Of a DNA stretch of 64,000 nucleotides, positions 51,785 through 60,176 are shown piece by piece. Numbering within the stretch: the first letter of the stretch is position 1; each line of letters begins with the position of its first letter. The stretch is from Acetobacterium paludosum. GTDB taxonomy: Bacteria > Bacillota > Clostridia > Eubacteriales > Eubacteriaceae. Location of the stretch: NCBI RefSeq assembly GCF_008086595.1, contig NZ_RXYA01000007.1, positions 1 to 64,000 on the forward strand, written 5' to 3'. Under the pieces are notes generated by a model. The model saw nothing but the letters and a program-made list of their open reading frames with translations, was not told the DNA's origin and made no database searches. Both the position numbers and the translations under genes were made by a program.

Positions 51785-53517
51785 ACAAAGCAACGTTAAC
51801 CCGAATTTTAAAATACATCGGAAAATATAAAAGCCACGCAATCGGATCCTTTATGGCTGCTATTTTAAGCGTTGTTTCGACATTGATCGGACCGCTGCTG
51901 ATCGGTAAGTCCATCGATCATATGATCGGGATTGGTACGGTGGACTTCGCCGGTATAAAATATATTTTAATAGCGCTGGCGCTGATCTATATTGTTGGTA
52001 ACATATTTGTCTGGCTGTTAACTTATTTAACAAATTGCTTAGCTTATCAAACGGTTAATGATATGCGTCATCAACTGATTGCCAAAATAAATACGCTACC
52101 GCTGAAATTCTTTGACACCCATTCTCATGGCGATACCATCAGCCGCTTTATCAATGACATGGACGCTATTTCAGATGGAATGCTCCAAGGAGGGGCAACG
52201 CTGCTGACAGGGATTGTTACCATCATTGGAGCGATCGGATTCATGTTGTATATCAAACCAGAGATGACGCTGGTTGTTGTTTTATCGGCTCCGGCTTCTT
52301 TTCTAGTGGCCCGGTTTATTAGCACACGTTCACAGCAAATGTTTAAAGGTCAGGCAAAAAGCTTGGGTGAATTAAACGGTTATGTTGAAGAAATGATTGG
52401 CGGACAAAAAATCGTTAAGGCTTTTAATTATGAAGCGCATTCTTTCGAAGAATTTGCGAAGATTAACACCGCATTATATCGTTCCGGTGTAAAATCGCAG
52501 TTCTATGGCTCGCTATCCGGACCAACAACCCGTCTTGTCAATAATATTACCTTTTCTGCTATCGGTGTCATCGGCAGCATACTAGCAATTTCAGGCCAAC
52601 TCACAGTGGGTGAGCTATCAAGTTTTCTGATTTATGCAAGCCTTTTTGCAAAACCGTTTAACGATTTATCTGGAGTCTTTACACAAGTACAATCGGGGGT
52701 TGCATCAGCACAACGTATCTTTAATATTCTTGACATGCCGTCAGAAAAACCGGAGGCAAAAGACGCCATCATACTTAAACACAGTCAGGGTGAGATCAGT
52801 TTTAATCATGTAAGCTTTTCATATAACCCGGATCAGTCGCTGATTATTGATTTCAATCTTGATGTAAAGCCAGGAAGCAGAATTGCCATCGTTGGTCAAA
52901 CCGGTGCAGGTAAGACGACCCTCGTCAACTTACTAATGCGATTTTATGATGTTGACAGCGGTTTTATATCGGTTGATGGCACAAATATCAACGCCATCAA
53001 GCGTGACAGTTTACGGCGTAATTTTGGTATGGTCCTACAGGATACCTGGTTGTTTGCAGGCAGTATTCGCAACAATATTTCCTATGGTAAACCGGATGCA
53101 ACGGAAGCAGAAATCATTGCTGCAGCTAAAGCGGCTGAAGCTCATGACTTTATAAAATGTTTGCCGAATGGTTACGACACCTTGATTTTTGACGAAGGTG
53201 AAAATTTATCGCAAGGACAAAAACAACTTCTTACCATTGCCAGAGTCATGCTTGTCGATCCGCCAATGCTTATTTTAGATGAAGCTACAAGCAATATCGA
53301 TACCCGAACAGAAAACCATATCCAAAAGGCATTTGAGAAAATGATTAAAGGCCGGACAAGTTTTGTGATCGCCCACAGGCTTTCAACAATACGCGACGCC
53401 GATTTGATCCTGGTACTTGATCATGGCAATATTGTAGAACGCGGAACACATCTTCAGTTATTAAAAAACGGAAGCTATTATGAACGGCTTTATAATAGTC
53501 AGTTCGCACCGGTATAG
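51781..53517 (+). CDS. ABC exporter half-transporter, catalytic subunit
   Basis: 578 residues, same layout. Walker A GQTGAGKTT, Walker B MLILDEATSNID and AHRLST are canonical, but the signature is LSQGQKQL (second Gly replaced by Gln). So the dimer has one full site (this Walker A/B with the partner's FSGGQ) and one degenerate site, the BmrD/LmrD arrangement. Likely substrate: lipophilic drugs or lipids; controlled by the divergent LysR. Confidence 0.9.
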   Translation: MNKATLTRILKYIGKYKSHAIGSFMAAILSVVSTLIGPLLIGKSIDHMIGIGTVDFAGIKYILIALALIYIVGNIFVWLLTYLTNCLAYQTVNDMRHQLIAKINTLPLKFFDTHSHGDTISRFINDMDAISDGMLQGGATLLTGIVTIIGAIGFMLYIKPEMTLVVVLSAPASFLVARFISTRSQQMFKGQAKSLGELNGYVEEMIGGQKIVKAFNYEAHSFEEFAKINTALYRSGVKSQFYGSLSGPTTRLVNNITFSAIGVIGSILAISGQLTVGELSSFLIYASLFAKPFNDLSGVFTQVQSGVASAQRIFNILDMPSEKPEAKDAIILKHSQGEISFNHVSFSYNPDQSLIIDFNLDVKPGSRIAIVGQTGAGKTTLVNLLMRFYDVDSGFISVDGTNINAIKRDSLRRNFGMVLQDTWLFAGSIRNNISYGKPDATEAEIIAAAKAAEAHDFIKCLPNGYDTLIFDEGENLSQGQKQLLTIARVMLVDPPMLILDEATSNIDTRTENHIQKAFEKMIKGRTSFVIAHRLSTIRDADLILVLDHGNIVERGTHLQLLKNGSYYERLYNSQFAPV

Positions 53518-53670
53518 ATTAATGTATTCCATATTTACAGAAAACAATAAAAATTCAATCAAACAAAATTAAGTTTTGGAGTATTAATCATAGAGATGTC
53601 ATATATTTGTCTTGACTTAATTAAAAAGAATCATTTACAATAAGATCAATATAAAAGAAAAGGAGAATTT

Positions 53671-53730
53671 ATGAAAAAAAATAATAAAGTAGATATTGTA
53701 TTAATACCGGAGGGTAAAGTAATACAATAA
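53671..53730 (+). CDS. Possible 19-codon peptide
   Basis: ATG with a perfect AAAGGAG site 7 bases upstream encodes MKKNNKVDIVLIPEGKVIQ and stops. It lies between the ABC genes and rsgA. It could be a leader peptide or the remains of a truncated gene. Product reality unproven. Confidence 0.3.
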   Translation: MKKNNKVDIVLIPEGKVIQ

Positions 53731-53774
53731 ACTTTTAACCTTCCAATAGGATTAATACAAAATTGGAGGAAAAA

Positions 53775-54851
53775 ATGAATAGACTGAATTTAGAAAAATA
53801 TGGATTAACACCACGGTTTAAGCAGGAAGCAGCCTTATACAGCAATTTGTTTATTGCCAGGGTTTCGGAGCAACATCGTGATTTATATAAGGTCATCAGT
53901 GAAAACGGAGAATTACTGGCTGAAGTTTCGGGAAAATTTTTATTCAATGCAGAAGATAACACTAGTTTTCCCGTTGTGGGTGATTGGGTAATGATTGATC
54001 GGCTGGATGACACTTCGGGCAATGCGGTGATTCACCAGGTTTTGACACGCAAGAGCCTCTTCGAGCGAAAGGCCGCCGGGACCAGTAAAGGGGTGCAAAT
54101 TGTTGCATCAAATTTTGACCTTGTTTTTATTTGCATGTCTCTGAATGCTGATTTCAATTTACGTCGGCTGGAACGCTATCTATCCATTGCCTGGAACAGC
54201 ATGGCTACACCGGTGATTGTGCTGACAAAGGCGGATTTATGTGATGACCTGAATCGTCGTCTGAATGAAATTTCCAGTGTCCGGGTGGGAACGGATGTGG
54301 TGGTCTGTTCCAGTAAGGATAATCGGGGCTATGATGAGATTGCTGACTACCTAACACTAGGAAAAACAATTGCCTTTATTGGATCATCAGGTGTGGGCAA
54401 ATCTACCATCATCAATCGGCTCATGGGGGAAGAAGTTCTGCAAACCAAAAACATTCGCAATGATGATCGTGGGCGTCACGCCACAACCCATCGTCAACTG
54501 CTGTTGTTGCCAAATGGCGGGATTGTCATCGATACCCCTGGGATGCGGGAACTGCATTTAGATAGCGCAAATTTAGCTAAATCTTTTGAGGATATAGAGA
54601 GTTTGGCTGAGAATTGCCGCTTTCGAGACTGTACCCACACCGGAGAACCTGGTTGTGCAGTGCAAAATGCCATCGAAACGGGGATATTGTCAGAAAAACG
54701 ATTTGCAAATTATTGTAAACTGCAAAAAGAAATGGAATACGTGGGCCTGAACTCGCGACAATTGGAAGAGGAGAAAATAAAAAAAATGTTTGGCAGCAAA
54801 GGTGAAATGAAACAAGCCAAAAGACAGGTAAAAAACAAAAACAAACGATGA
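53775..54851 (+). CDS. rsgA: Ribosome small-subunit-dependent GTPase A
   Basis: 358 residues. OB-fold N-terminus (VVGDWVMIDR), circularly permuted GTPase with G4 LTKADL, then G1 GSSGVGKST and G3 DTPGMREL, and the zinc motif CRFRDCTHTGEPGCAV. Releases maturation factors during late 30S assembly. TTGGAGG precedes ATG 53775. A basic tail (KQAKRQVKNKNKR) ends the protein. Not in its more common prpC/rpe context here. Confidence 0.95.
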   Translation: MNRLNLEKYGLTPRFKQEAALYSNLFIARVSEQHRDLYKVISENGELLAEVSGKFLFNAEDNTSFPVVGDWVMIDRLDDTSGNAVIHQVLTRKSLFERKAAGTSKGVQIVASNFDLVFICMSLNADFNLRRLERYLSIAWNSMATPVIVLTKADLCDDLNRRLNEISSVRVGTDVVVCSSKDNRGYDEIADYLTLGKTIAFIGSSGVGKSTIINRLMGEEVLQTKNIRNDDRGRHATTHRQLLLLPNGGIVIDTPGMRELHLDSANLAKSFEDIESLAENCRFRDCTHTGEPGCAVQNAIETGILSEKRFANYCKLQKEMEYVGLNSRQLEEEKIKKMFGSKGEMKQAKRQVKNKNKR

Positions 54852-54900
54852 GGTTCAATCCCGATTCGGATGTTGGCAAGATGGTCTGTAAATTTTAAGA

Positions 54901-54929
54901 TTGCAAATACTATCAAAGTTAGGTATAAT
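54901..54929 (+). promoter_or_regulatory. Promoter upstream of the rnf leader hairpin
   Basis: -35 TTGCAA (54901-54906), 17-base spacer, -10 TATAAT (54924-54929). Transcription would reach a terminator hairpin about 70 bases on. Confidence 0.65.
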
Positions 54930-54935
54930 GAGTAC

Positions 54936-55040
54936 AAATTTAATATTTGACATACGGTTGGACAGGTGAAAATCTGTTTTCAAGAAAAATATGTTTCCTG
55001 GGTGGGAAGCTCTTTTATAGAGTTTCCCACCCTTCTTTTA
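54936..55040 (+). ncRNA. Possible short leader RNA before rnf
   Basis: From the predicted start near 54936 to the T-rich end near 55040 about 100 nt would be made, ending in a 13-base stem. It may be a free small RNA or a premature-termination leader of the rnf operon. I do not recognise a known family. Confidence 0.35.
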
Positions 55041-55045
55041 TTCTA
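55000..55045 (+). terminator. Strong hairpin terminator upstream of rnfC
   Basis: GGGTGGGAAGCTC (55000-55012) pairs with GAGTTTCCCACCC (55020-55032) around a 7-base loop, followed by TTCTTTTATTC. Confidence 0.75.
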
Positions 55046-55151
55046 ATAAGATGGCTGTTTAATAAATCAAAATTACTTAATAACTAATCATTTATATATA
55101 ATATATCAAAATGCGTTCATTGATTAATACTAGCTTTAATATTTAAAGTGC

Positions 55152-55167
55152 ATTTGTATATACAAAT
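55152..55167. promoter_or_regulatory. Perfect 16-base palindrome before rnfC
   Basis: ATTTGTATATACAAAT equals its own reverse complement. It lies 48 bases before the rnfC ATG, a good place for a regulator of the operon. It does not fit the Rex consensus. Confidence 0.55.
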
Positions 55168-55215
55168 ATCTAGATGGTTCTTATAAAATCATGATTGAGA
55201 GGTGTTAAAATTAAA

Positions 55216-56547
55216 ATGAATGTAAAACATGGAACTTTTAGGGGGGGGATCCATCCGCCTTATGGAAAGGAAAGTACAGCTGCAGTTCCCTTGGAATTTG
55301 GTGAAAAACCAAAAATGGTGACCATACCCATGTCGATGCACATTGGGGCACCGTGTACGCCAAGTGTGAAAAAAGGTGAATACGTTTATCTTGGACAAAA
55401 AATTGGGGAACCAAACGGTTTTGTTTCGGTACCAATACATGCGAGTGTTTCTGGAAAGGTTGTTGCAGTCGAGGTCAGACCGCATCCATCTGGGGATCGG
55501 GTCATGTCTGTGGTTATTGAATCAGATGGACTGGATATACTTGAACCCAGCATCAAACCGTATGGTTCATTAGAGAAAATGGATGCTGAGTCCATCAAAA
55601 ATATGATCTTGAATGCTGGCATTGTCGGACTGGGCGGGGCAACCTTTCCAACCCATGTAAAATTAACTGTTCCACCAGATAAAAAGGTGGATTCTATTAT
55701 TTTAAATGGTGCGGAGTGTGAACCGTATTTAACCGCAGATCATCATTTGATGCAGACACAAGCTGAAAAGATTGTACTAGGGTTAAAAGTTGCAATGAAA
55801 GCTGTTGATGTCGAAAAAGGCTTTATTGGAATTGAAGATAATAAAGGTGAAGCTATTGAAGCGTTGACTAAGGCGATTGGAAACGATTTAAATTTGGAAA
55901 TATATTCTCTACATACAAAATATCCTCAAGGAGCTGAAAAACAGCTGATTACTGCAATAACCGGACGCGAAGTCCCTTCAGGTGGACTTCCAGCCGATGC
56001 CGGGGTTGTAGTTATGAATGTTGGAACAGCTGCTCAGATAGCCGAGTCTATGACAACCGGAATGCCATTGTACAAACGGCTTTTAACCTGTACCGGAGAT
56101 GCGATTAAAAATCCGCAGACCCTTGAAATCCGAATTGGTGTATCCTTTCAGTCCGTCATTGATCAGTGTGGTGGATTTATTTCCGAACCCGGAAAAGTTA
56201 TTTCAGGCGGACCCATGATGGGGGTTTCTCAATTCGAAACCGAAGTACCGGTAATCAAAGGGACTTCAGGAATTTTATGTTTAACTAAAGAATTTGCCGA
56301 CGTATCCATCCCATCAAATTGTATTCGCTGCGGAAAATGTTTAAGTGTCTGCCCCATTCATTTGGAACCACTTAATCTGGCAGCGTATTCTCAGAAAAAC
56401 AAATGGAAACAATGTGAAGAAAACCATATCATGGATTGTATTGAATGCGGAAGCTGCTCCTATATCTGTCCTGCAAAAAGAACCTTGGTTTCTTCAATTC
56501 GTGTGGCTAAACGTGAGATTGTTGCACAGAGAAGAAAAGGAAATTAG
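55216..56547 (+). CDS. rnfC: Rnf complex subunit C
   Basis: 443 residues. The NADH-dehydrogenase-like part has GGIHPPYGKEST and GIVGLGGATFPTHVKL (flavin/NAD-binding glycine region). The C-terminus holds two 4Fe-4S motifs, CIRCGKCLSVCPI and CIECGSCSYICPA. Peripheral subunit thought to be the NAD+ reducing site of ferredoxin:NAD oxidoreductase. ATG at 55216 gives the usual MxVKHGTFxGGIHPP start. First of six tightly spaced genes. Confidence 0.95.
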   Translation: MNVKHGTFRGGIHPPYGKESTAAVPLEFGEKPKMVTIPMSMHIGAPCTPSVKKGEYVYLGQKIGEPNGFVSVPIHASVSGKVVAVEVRPHPSGDRVMSVVIESDGLDILEPSIKPYGSLEKMDAESIKNMILNAGIVGLGGATFPTHVKLTVPPDKKVDSIILNGAECEPYLTADHHLMQTQAEKIVLGLKVAMKAVDVEKGFIGIEDNKGEAIEALTKAIGNDLNLEIYSLHTKYPQGAEKQLITAITGREVPSGGLPADAGVVVMNVGTAAQIAESMTTGMPLYKRLLTCTGDAIKNPQTLEIRIGVSFQSVIDQCGGFISEPGKVISGGPMMGVSQFETEVPVIKGTSGILCLTKEFADVSIPSNCIRCGKCLSVCPIHLEPLNLAAYSQKNKWKQCEENHIMDCIECGSCSYICPAKRTLVSSIRVAKREIVAQRRKGN

Positions 56548-56555
56548 GAGGAATT

Positions 56556-57515
56556 ATGATGAATAACTTAAATCTTACCATATCCTCATCTCCTCATATC
56601 CATGCAAAGCATTCAACGGCAAGTATTATGCAAAATGTTTTGATTGCGTTGCTGCCAGCGTTGGCGGTTGCAGGATATGTTTTTGGAGTATGGGCATTGG
56701 CATTAGTGGCAATTTGTGTTGTTTCTGCAGTGACTACAGAAGCAATTATTCAAAAATTATGTAAAAAAGCAGTCACCATCAATGACTGGAGTGCGGTTGT
56801 AACCGGAGTGTTGCTGGGCTTTAATTTACCAATTAATGCACCTTGGTGGCTGGCAGTCATTGGATCTGTTTTTGCAATTGCAATTGTAAAACAATGTTTT
56901 GGCGGATTGGGTCAGAACTTTATGAATCCTGCTTTGGCGGCAAGAGCTTTTTTGCTTGCTTCATGGCCAACCCGTATGACCAGTACCGCCTATATTCCAG
57001 CTTATGATACGGTGACAACCGCAACACCGCTTGCTCTTCTTAAATCAGGCGATTTAACAAACATGCCATCAACACTGGATTTATTTACAGGCTTAAACGG
57101 GGTTTACGGTTGTATCGGCGAAATCTCGGCTTTGGCTTTGTTAGTTGGTGGGTTATATCTTATTTTTAAAGGCATTATTAGTTGGCGGATACCAACGGTT
57201 TATCTTTTAACCGTTGCAGTTTTTGCAGTTTTAGTTGGACAGGATCCTCTTGTGCACATTGTATCAGGTGGTGTCATGTTGGGTGCTTTCTTCATGGCAA
57301 CCGATTATGCCTCTTCACCGGTTACCCCAAAAGGTCAGATAATATTTGCCCTCGGATGTGGTTTAATCACAATGATTATTCGCTTATATGGCGGATACCC
57401 GGAAGGTTGTTCTTATTCGATTCTTCTTATGAATATTGCAACCCCTTTAATCGATCGCTTCACAAAGAAAAAAATTTATGGTGTTGCCAAAAAGAAAAAG
57501 GAGGTGCAGGCATAA
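56556..57515 (+). CDS. rnfD: Rnf complex subunit D
   Basis: 319 residues, about 10 transmembrane helices. SSPHIHAKHSTASIM at the N-terminus and TTATPLALLKSG (covalent FMN threonine region) mark RnfD. Membrane electron and ion pathway subunit, homologous to NqrB. AGGAGG precedes the ATG. Its stop overlaps the rnfG start by one base. Confidence 0.94.
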   Translation: MMNNLNLTISSSPHIHAKHSTASIMQNVLIALLPALAVAGYVFGVWALALVAICVVSAVTTEAIIQKLCKKAVTINDWSAVVTGVLLGFNLPINAPWWLAVIGSVFAIAIVKQCFGGLGQNFMNPALAARAFLLASWPTRMTSTAYIPAYDTVTTATPLALLKSGDLTNMPSTLDLFTGLNGVYGCIGEISALALLVGGLYLIFKGIISWRIPTVYLLTVAVFAVLVGQDPLVHIVSGGVMLGAFFMATDYASSPVTPKGQIIFALGCGLITMIIRLYGGYPEGCSYSILLMNIATPLIDRFTKKKIYGVAKKKKEVQA

Positions 57516-58135
57516 TGGAAAATAAAGTTCAAATTGATTGGAAAAATGTTTTTAAATTGGGCTTTATTCTCTTTGCGATTTCAGCTGTCGCTGCTTGCTG
57601 TTTGGCATTAACAAACTATGTGACAGCGGGTACAATTGAGAAAATGAATTTAGCAACAAATCAAACGGCTCGTCAGGAAGTGCTTTCCGAAGCGGTAGAT
57701 TTTGAAGAGATACCCGCTGAAGATCTGACAAAGATCGGAACTGAAATAGGTCTGGACAATCCCGATGAACTTGTTGAAGCCTATATTGGGGAAAATGGTA
57801 ATGAAGTGGTTGGGTATACCGTTAAAACGGCGCCACAAAGTGGCTACAGTGGAGAAGTACAAGTATTGACCGGTATTTCAACGGATGGTGTTGTTCAGGG
57901 CGTAATCATTCTTGAGCATAATGAAACGCCGGGGTTGGGTGCGCTGGCGACGCTACAGAAATTTAAAGATCAGTATAAAGGTTTGACTGCTTCAGAGAAA
58001 ATCACGGTTGTTAAAAGCAACCCTGAATCGGGAAGTAATTCAATTCAGGCCATTACTGGAGCAACGATCACGTCCAGTGCGGTAACACTTGGGGTAAACA
58101 TCTCAAATGAAGTTTATCAGATTTTGTCGAAATAA
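57515..58135 (+). CDS. rnfG: Rnf complex subunit G
   Basis: 206 residues. One N-terminal membrane helix (GFILFAISAVAACCLALTNY) and an extracellular FMN domain; the flavin threonine lies in SIQAITGATITSSAV. The start MENKVQIDWKN has GGAGGTG upstream; a longer upstream frame overlapping rnfD is spurious. Covalent FMN carrier of the complex. Confidence 0.95.
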   Translation: MENKVQIDWKNVFKLGFILFAISAVAACCLALTNYVTAGTIEKMNLATNQTARQEVLSEAVDFEEIPAEDLTKIGTEIGLDNPDELVEAYIGENGNEVVGYTVKTAPQSGYSGEVQVLTGISTDGVVQGVIILEHNETPGLGALATLQKFKDQYKGLTASEKITVVKSNPESGSNSIQAITGATITSSAVTLGVNISNEVYQILSK

Positions 58136-58150
58136 GAGGGGAGAATATAG

Positions 58151-58741
58151 ATGAATTTTATAAAAAACCTGACCAGAGGAATCATAAAAGAAAATCCAAC
58201 ATTCGTACTTGTGTTGGGGATGTGTCCAACTCTTGCGGTTACAACATCGGCGATTAATGGTATGGGAATGGGTTTAGCGACCACCGCAGTGCTTGTCGGT
58301 TCCAATGTGGCTATATCAGCATTGCGTAAAGTAATTCCCAATAGTATTAGAATCCCGGCTTTTGTCGTGATTATTGCATCTTTTGTAACAATTATTGGCA
58401 TGTTAATGAAGGCTTATGTACCAACCTTAGATGCCGCATTGGGACTGTTTATTCCCTTGATTGTTGTTAACTGTGTTATTTTAGGCCGTGCGGAAGCCTT
58501 TGCTTTTTCAAATGGAATTGCGGATTCTTTTGCTGATGGCCTTGGAATGGGTCTTGGATTTACATTGTCATTAACGGTTCTTGGCTCTGTGCGCGAGATT
58601 TTAGGAGCAGGCAGTATTTTTGGCCTTTCATTATTTGGTGCTTCGTATGAACCTGTCATATTGATGATTCTTCCACCAGGCGCTTTTTTAACGCTCGGTC
58701 TTTTAATGGGGCTTATTAATTGGAAAAAGAAAAAGGTATAG
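58151..58741 (+). CDS. rnfE: Rnf complex subunit E
   Basis: 196 residues, six transmembrane helices. NPTFVLVLGMCPTLAVTTSA contains the conserved Cys of the NqrD/RnfE family. With RnfA it holds an iron-sulfur centre in the membrane. 15 bases after rnfG. Confidence 0.95.
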   Translation: MNFIKNLTRGIIKENPTFVLVLGMCPTLAVTTSAINGMGMGLATTAVLVGSNVAISALRKVIPNSIRIPAFVVIIASFVTIIGMLMKAYVPTLDAALGLFIPLIVVNCVILGRAEAFAFSNGIADSFADGLGMGLGFTLSLTVLGSVREILGAGSIFGLSLFGASYEPVILMILPPGAFLTLGLLMGLINWKKKKV

Positions 58742-58754
58742 GGGGAAGAGATAA

Positions 58755-59333
58755 ATGAGTTTGATTTTTATTCTGATTAGTAGTATATTCGTTAATAACT
58801 TTGTATTATCCCGTTTTTTAGGTATCTGTCCGTTTCTAGGCGTTTCTAAAAAAGTCGAAACAGCTCTCGGTATGGGTGCTGCTGTAACTTTTGTTATGGC
58901 TTTGGCTTCAGCGATTACCTATGTTGTGCAGTATACGATTCTGGAACCCCTAAACCTTGGTTATTTACAGACAATCGCCTTTATTTTAGTTGTTGCGGCA
59001 TTGGTTCAGTTTGTCGAAATGGTTATAAAAAAAATGACTCCGTCCTTGTATCAGGCTCTTGGTGTGTTTTTGCCATTGATTACAACAAACTGTGCTGTGT
59101 TGGGAGTGGCATTTTTAAATATTCAGTATGAATACAATTTTATTGAAACGGTTGTTAATGGGATTGGAGCAGCACTGGGTTTCACACTGGCGATTGTGCT
59201 TTTTGCAGGTGTTAGGGAACGTCTTGAATCATCAGAAATACCAATGGCTCTTGAAGGATTTCCCATTGCCTTATTAAGCGCAGGATTAATGGCGATAGCA
59301 TTTTTAGGTTTTTCCGGAATGAAACTGGGTTAG
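58755..59333 (+). CDS. rnfA: Rnf complex subunit A
   Basis: 192 residues, six transmembrane helices, homologous to NqrE. VNNFVLSRFLGICPFLGVSK and NCAVLGVAFLN carry the conserved Cys residues. Inverted-topology partner of RnfE. 13 bases after rnfE, with GGGGGAAG as ribosome binding site. Confidence 0.95.
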   Translation: MSLIFILISSIFVNNFVLSRFLGICPFLGVSKKVETALGMGAAVTFVMALASAITYVVQYTILEPLNLGYLQTIAFILVVAALVQFVEMVIKKMTPSLYQALGVFLPLITTNCAVLGVAFLNIQYEYNFIETVVNGIGAALGFTLAIVLFAGVRERLESSEIPMALEGFPIALLSAGLMAIAFLGFSGMKLG

Positions 59334-59345
59334 GAGGATATGGAA

Positions 59346-60176
59346 ATGTTAAATGCAATTTTAGTTCCAGTCGGTATCATTAGCGCGTTTGGTTTGATTT
59401 TTGGAATTGGTCTGGCTATTGCTGCCAAGGTTTTTGAAGTGCAGGAAGACCCTCGGGTTTCATTAGTCAGAGCGGCTTTGCCGGGCGCAAATTGTGGCGG
59501 ATGTGGCTTCCCAGGATGTGATGCATTGGCCGGTTCAATTGTGGAAGGTTCAGCAGCTGTTGATGTCTGCCCGGTTGGCGGAGGTGATACGGCCGCTGTG
59601 ATTGCCAAAATTATGGGCAAAGAAGCTGGCAGCGCGGTTAAAAAAATTGCAACCGTTATTTGTCAGGGAACCTGTGAAACGGCACCTAACCGTGCTGACT
59701 ATTATGGTGAAATGGACTGCCGTGAAGCAATGATTGCTTCGGGTGGTGCTAAAGGATGTCGTTATGGCTGTATGGGGTATGGAACCTGTAAGTCCGTTTG
59801 CCCATTCAATGCGATCAGCATGGGTGAGGACGGACTGCCGAAGGTCGATCCTGATAAATGTACATCCTGTGGTAAATGTGTGGATGCCTGTCCAAAATCA
59901 GTCATGAATTTGGTGCCGATAACACAAGAAATCATCGTTAAATGTCATAACTTGGACAAAGGGAAGATTGCCCGATTATCCTGTACAACTGCTTGTATCG
60001 GTTGCGGAGCCTGTGAAAAAGCGTGTAATTTTGATGCCATAAAAGTGGAAAATAATTGTGCGAAAATTGATTATGATAAATGTCGCCAATGTTATGAATG
60101 TGTTGATAAATGTCCGATGAACTGTATATCCGGTGATATTGAATATGGCAAATCAACAGCTCAAACTGGATTATAA
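59346..60176 (+). CDS. rnfB: Rnf complex subunit B (ferredoxin-oxidising)
   Basis: 276 residues. One membrane helix (GIISAFGLIFGIGLAIAAKV), a 4Fe-4S motif CGGCGFPGC, then ferredoxin-type motifs CKSVC, CTSCGKCVDACPK, CIGCGACEKAC and CRQCYECVDKCP. Entry point for electrons from reduced ferredoxin. ATG at 59346 has AGGAGG 8 bases upstream; ATG 59340 is too close to it. Completes the C-D-G-E-A-B order known from Acetobacterium woodii, whose enzyme pumps Na+; ion specificity here is inferred. Confidence 0.95.
   Translation: MLNAILVPVGIISAFGLIFGIGLAIAAKVFEVQEDPRVSLVRAALPGANCGGCGFPGCDALAGSIVEGSAAVDVCPVGGGDTAAVIAKIMGKEAGSAVKKIATVICQGTCETAPNRADYYGEMDCREAMIASGGAKGCRYGCMGYGTCKSVCPFNAISMGEDGLPKVDPDKCTSCGKCVDACPKSVMNLVPITQEIIVKCHNLDKGKIARLSCTTACIGCGACEKACNFDAIKVENNCAKIDYDKCRQCYECVDKCPMNCISGDIEYGKSTAQTGL

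Larger units (their letters stand above)
54852..55215. other. rnf leader region
   Basis: Holds a consensus promoter, a possible short RNA ending in a strong terminator hairpin, AT-rich DNA and a perfect palindrome, then the rnfC ribosome binding site. No gene. Confidence 0.6.

Noticed and set aside
57182-57514. Upstream extension of rnfG inside rnfD
   Set aside because: A proper ribosome binding site and the family N-terminus place the start at 57515.
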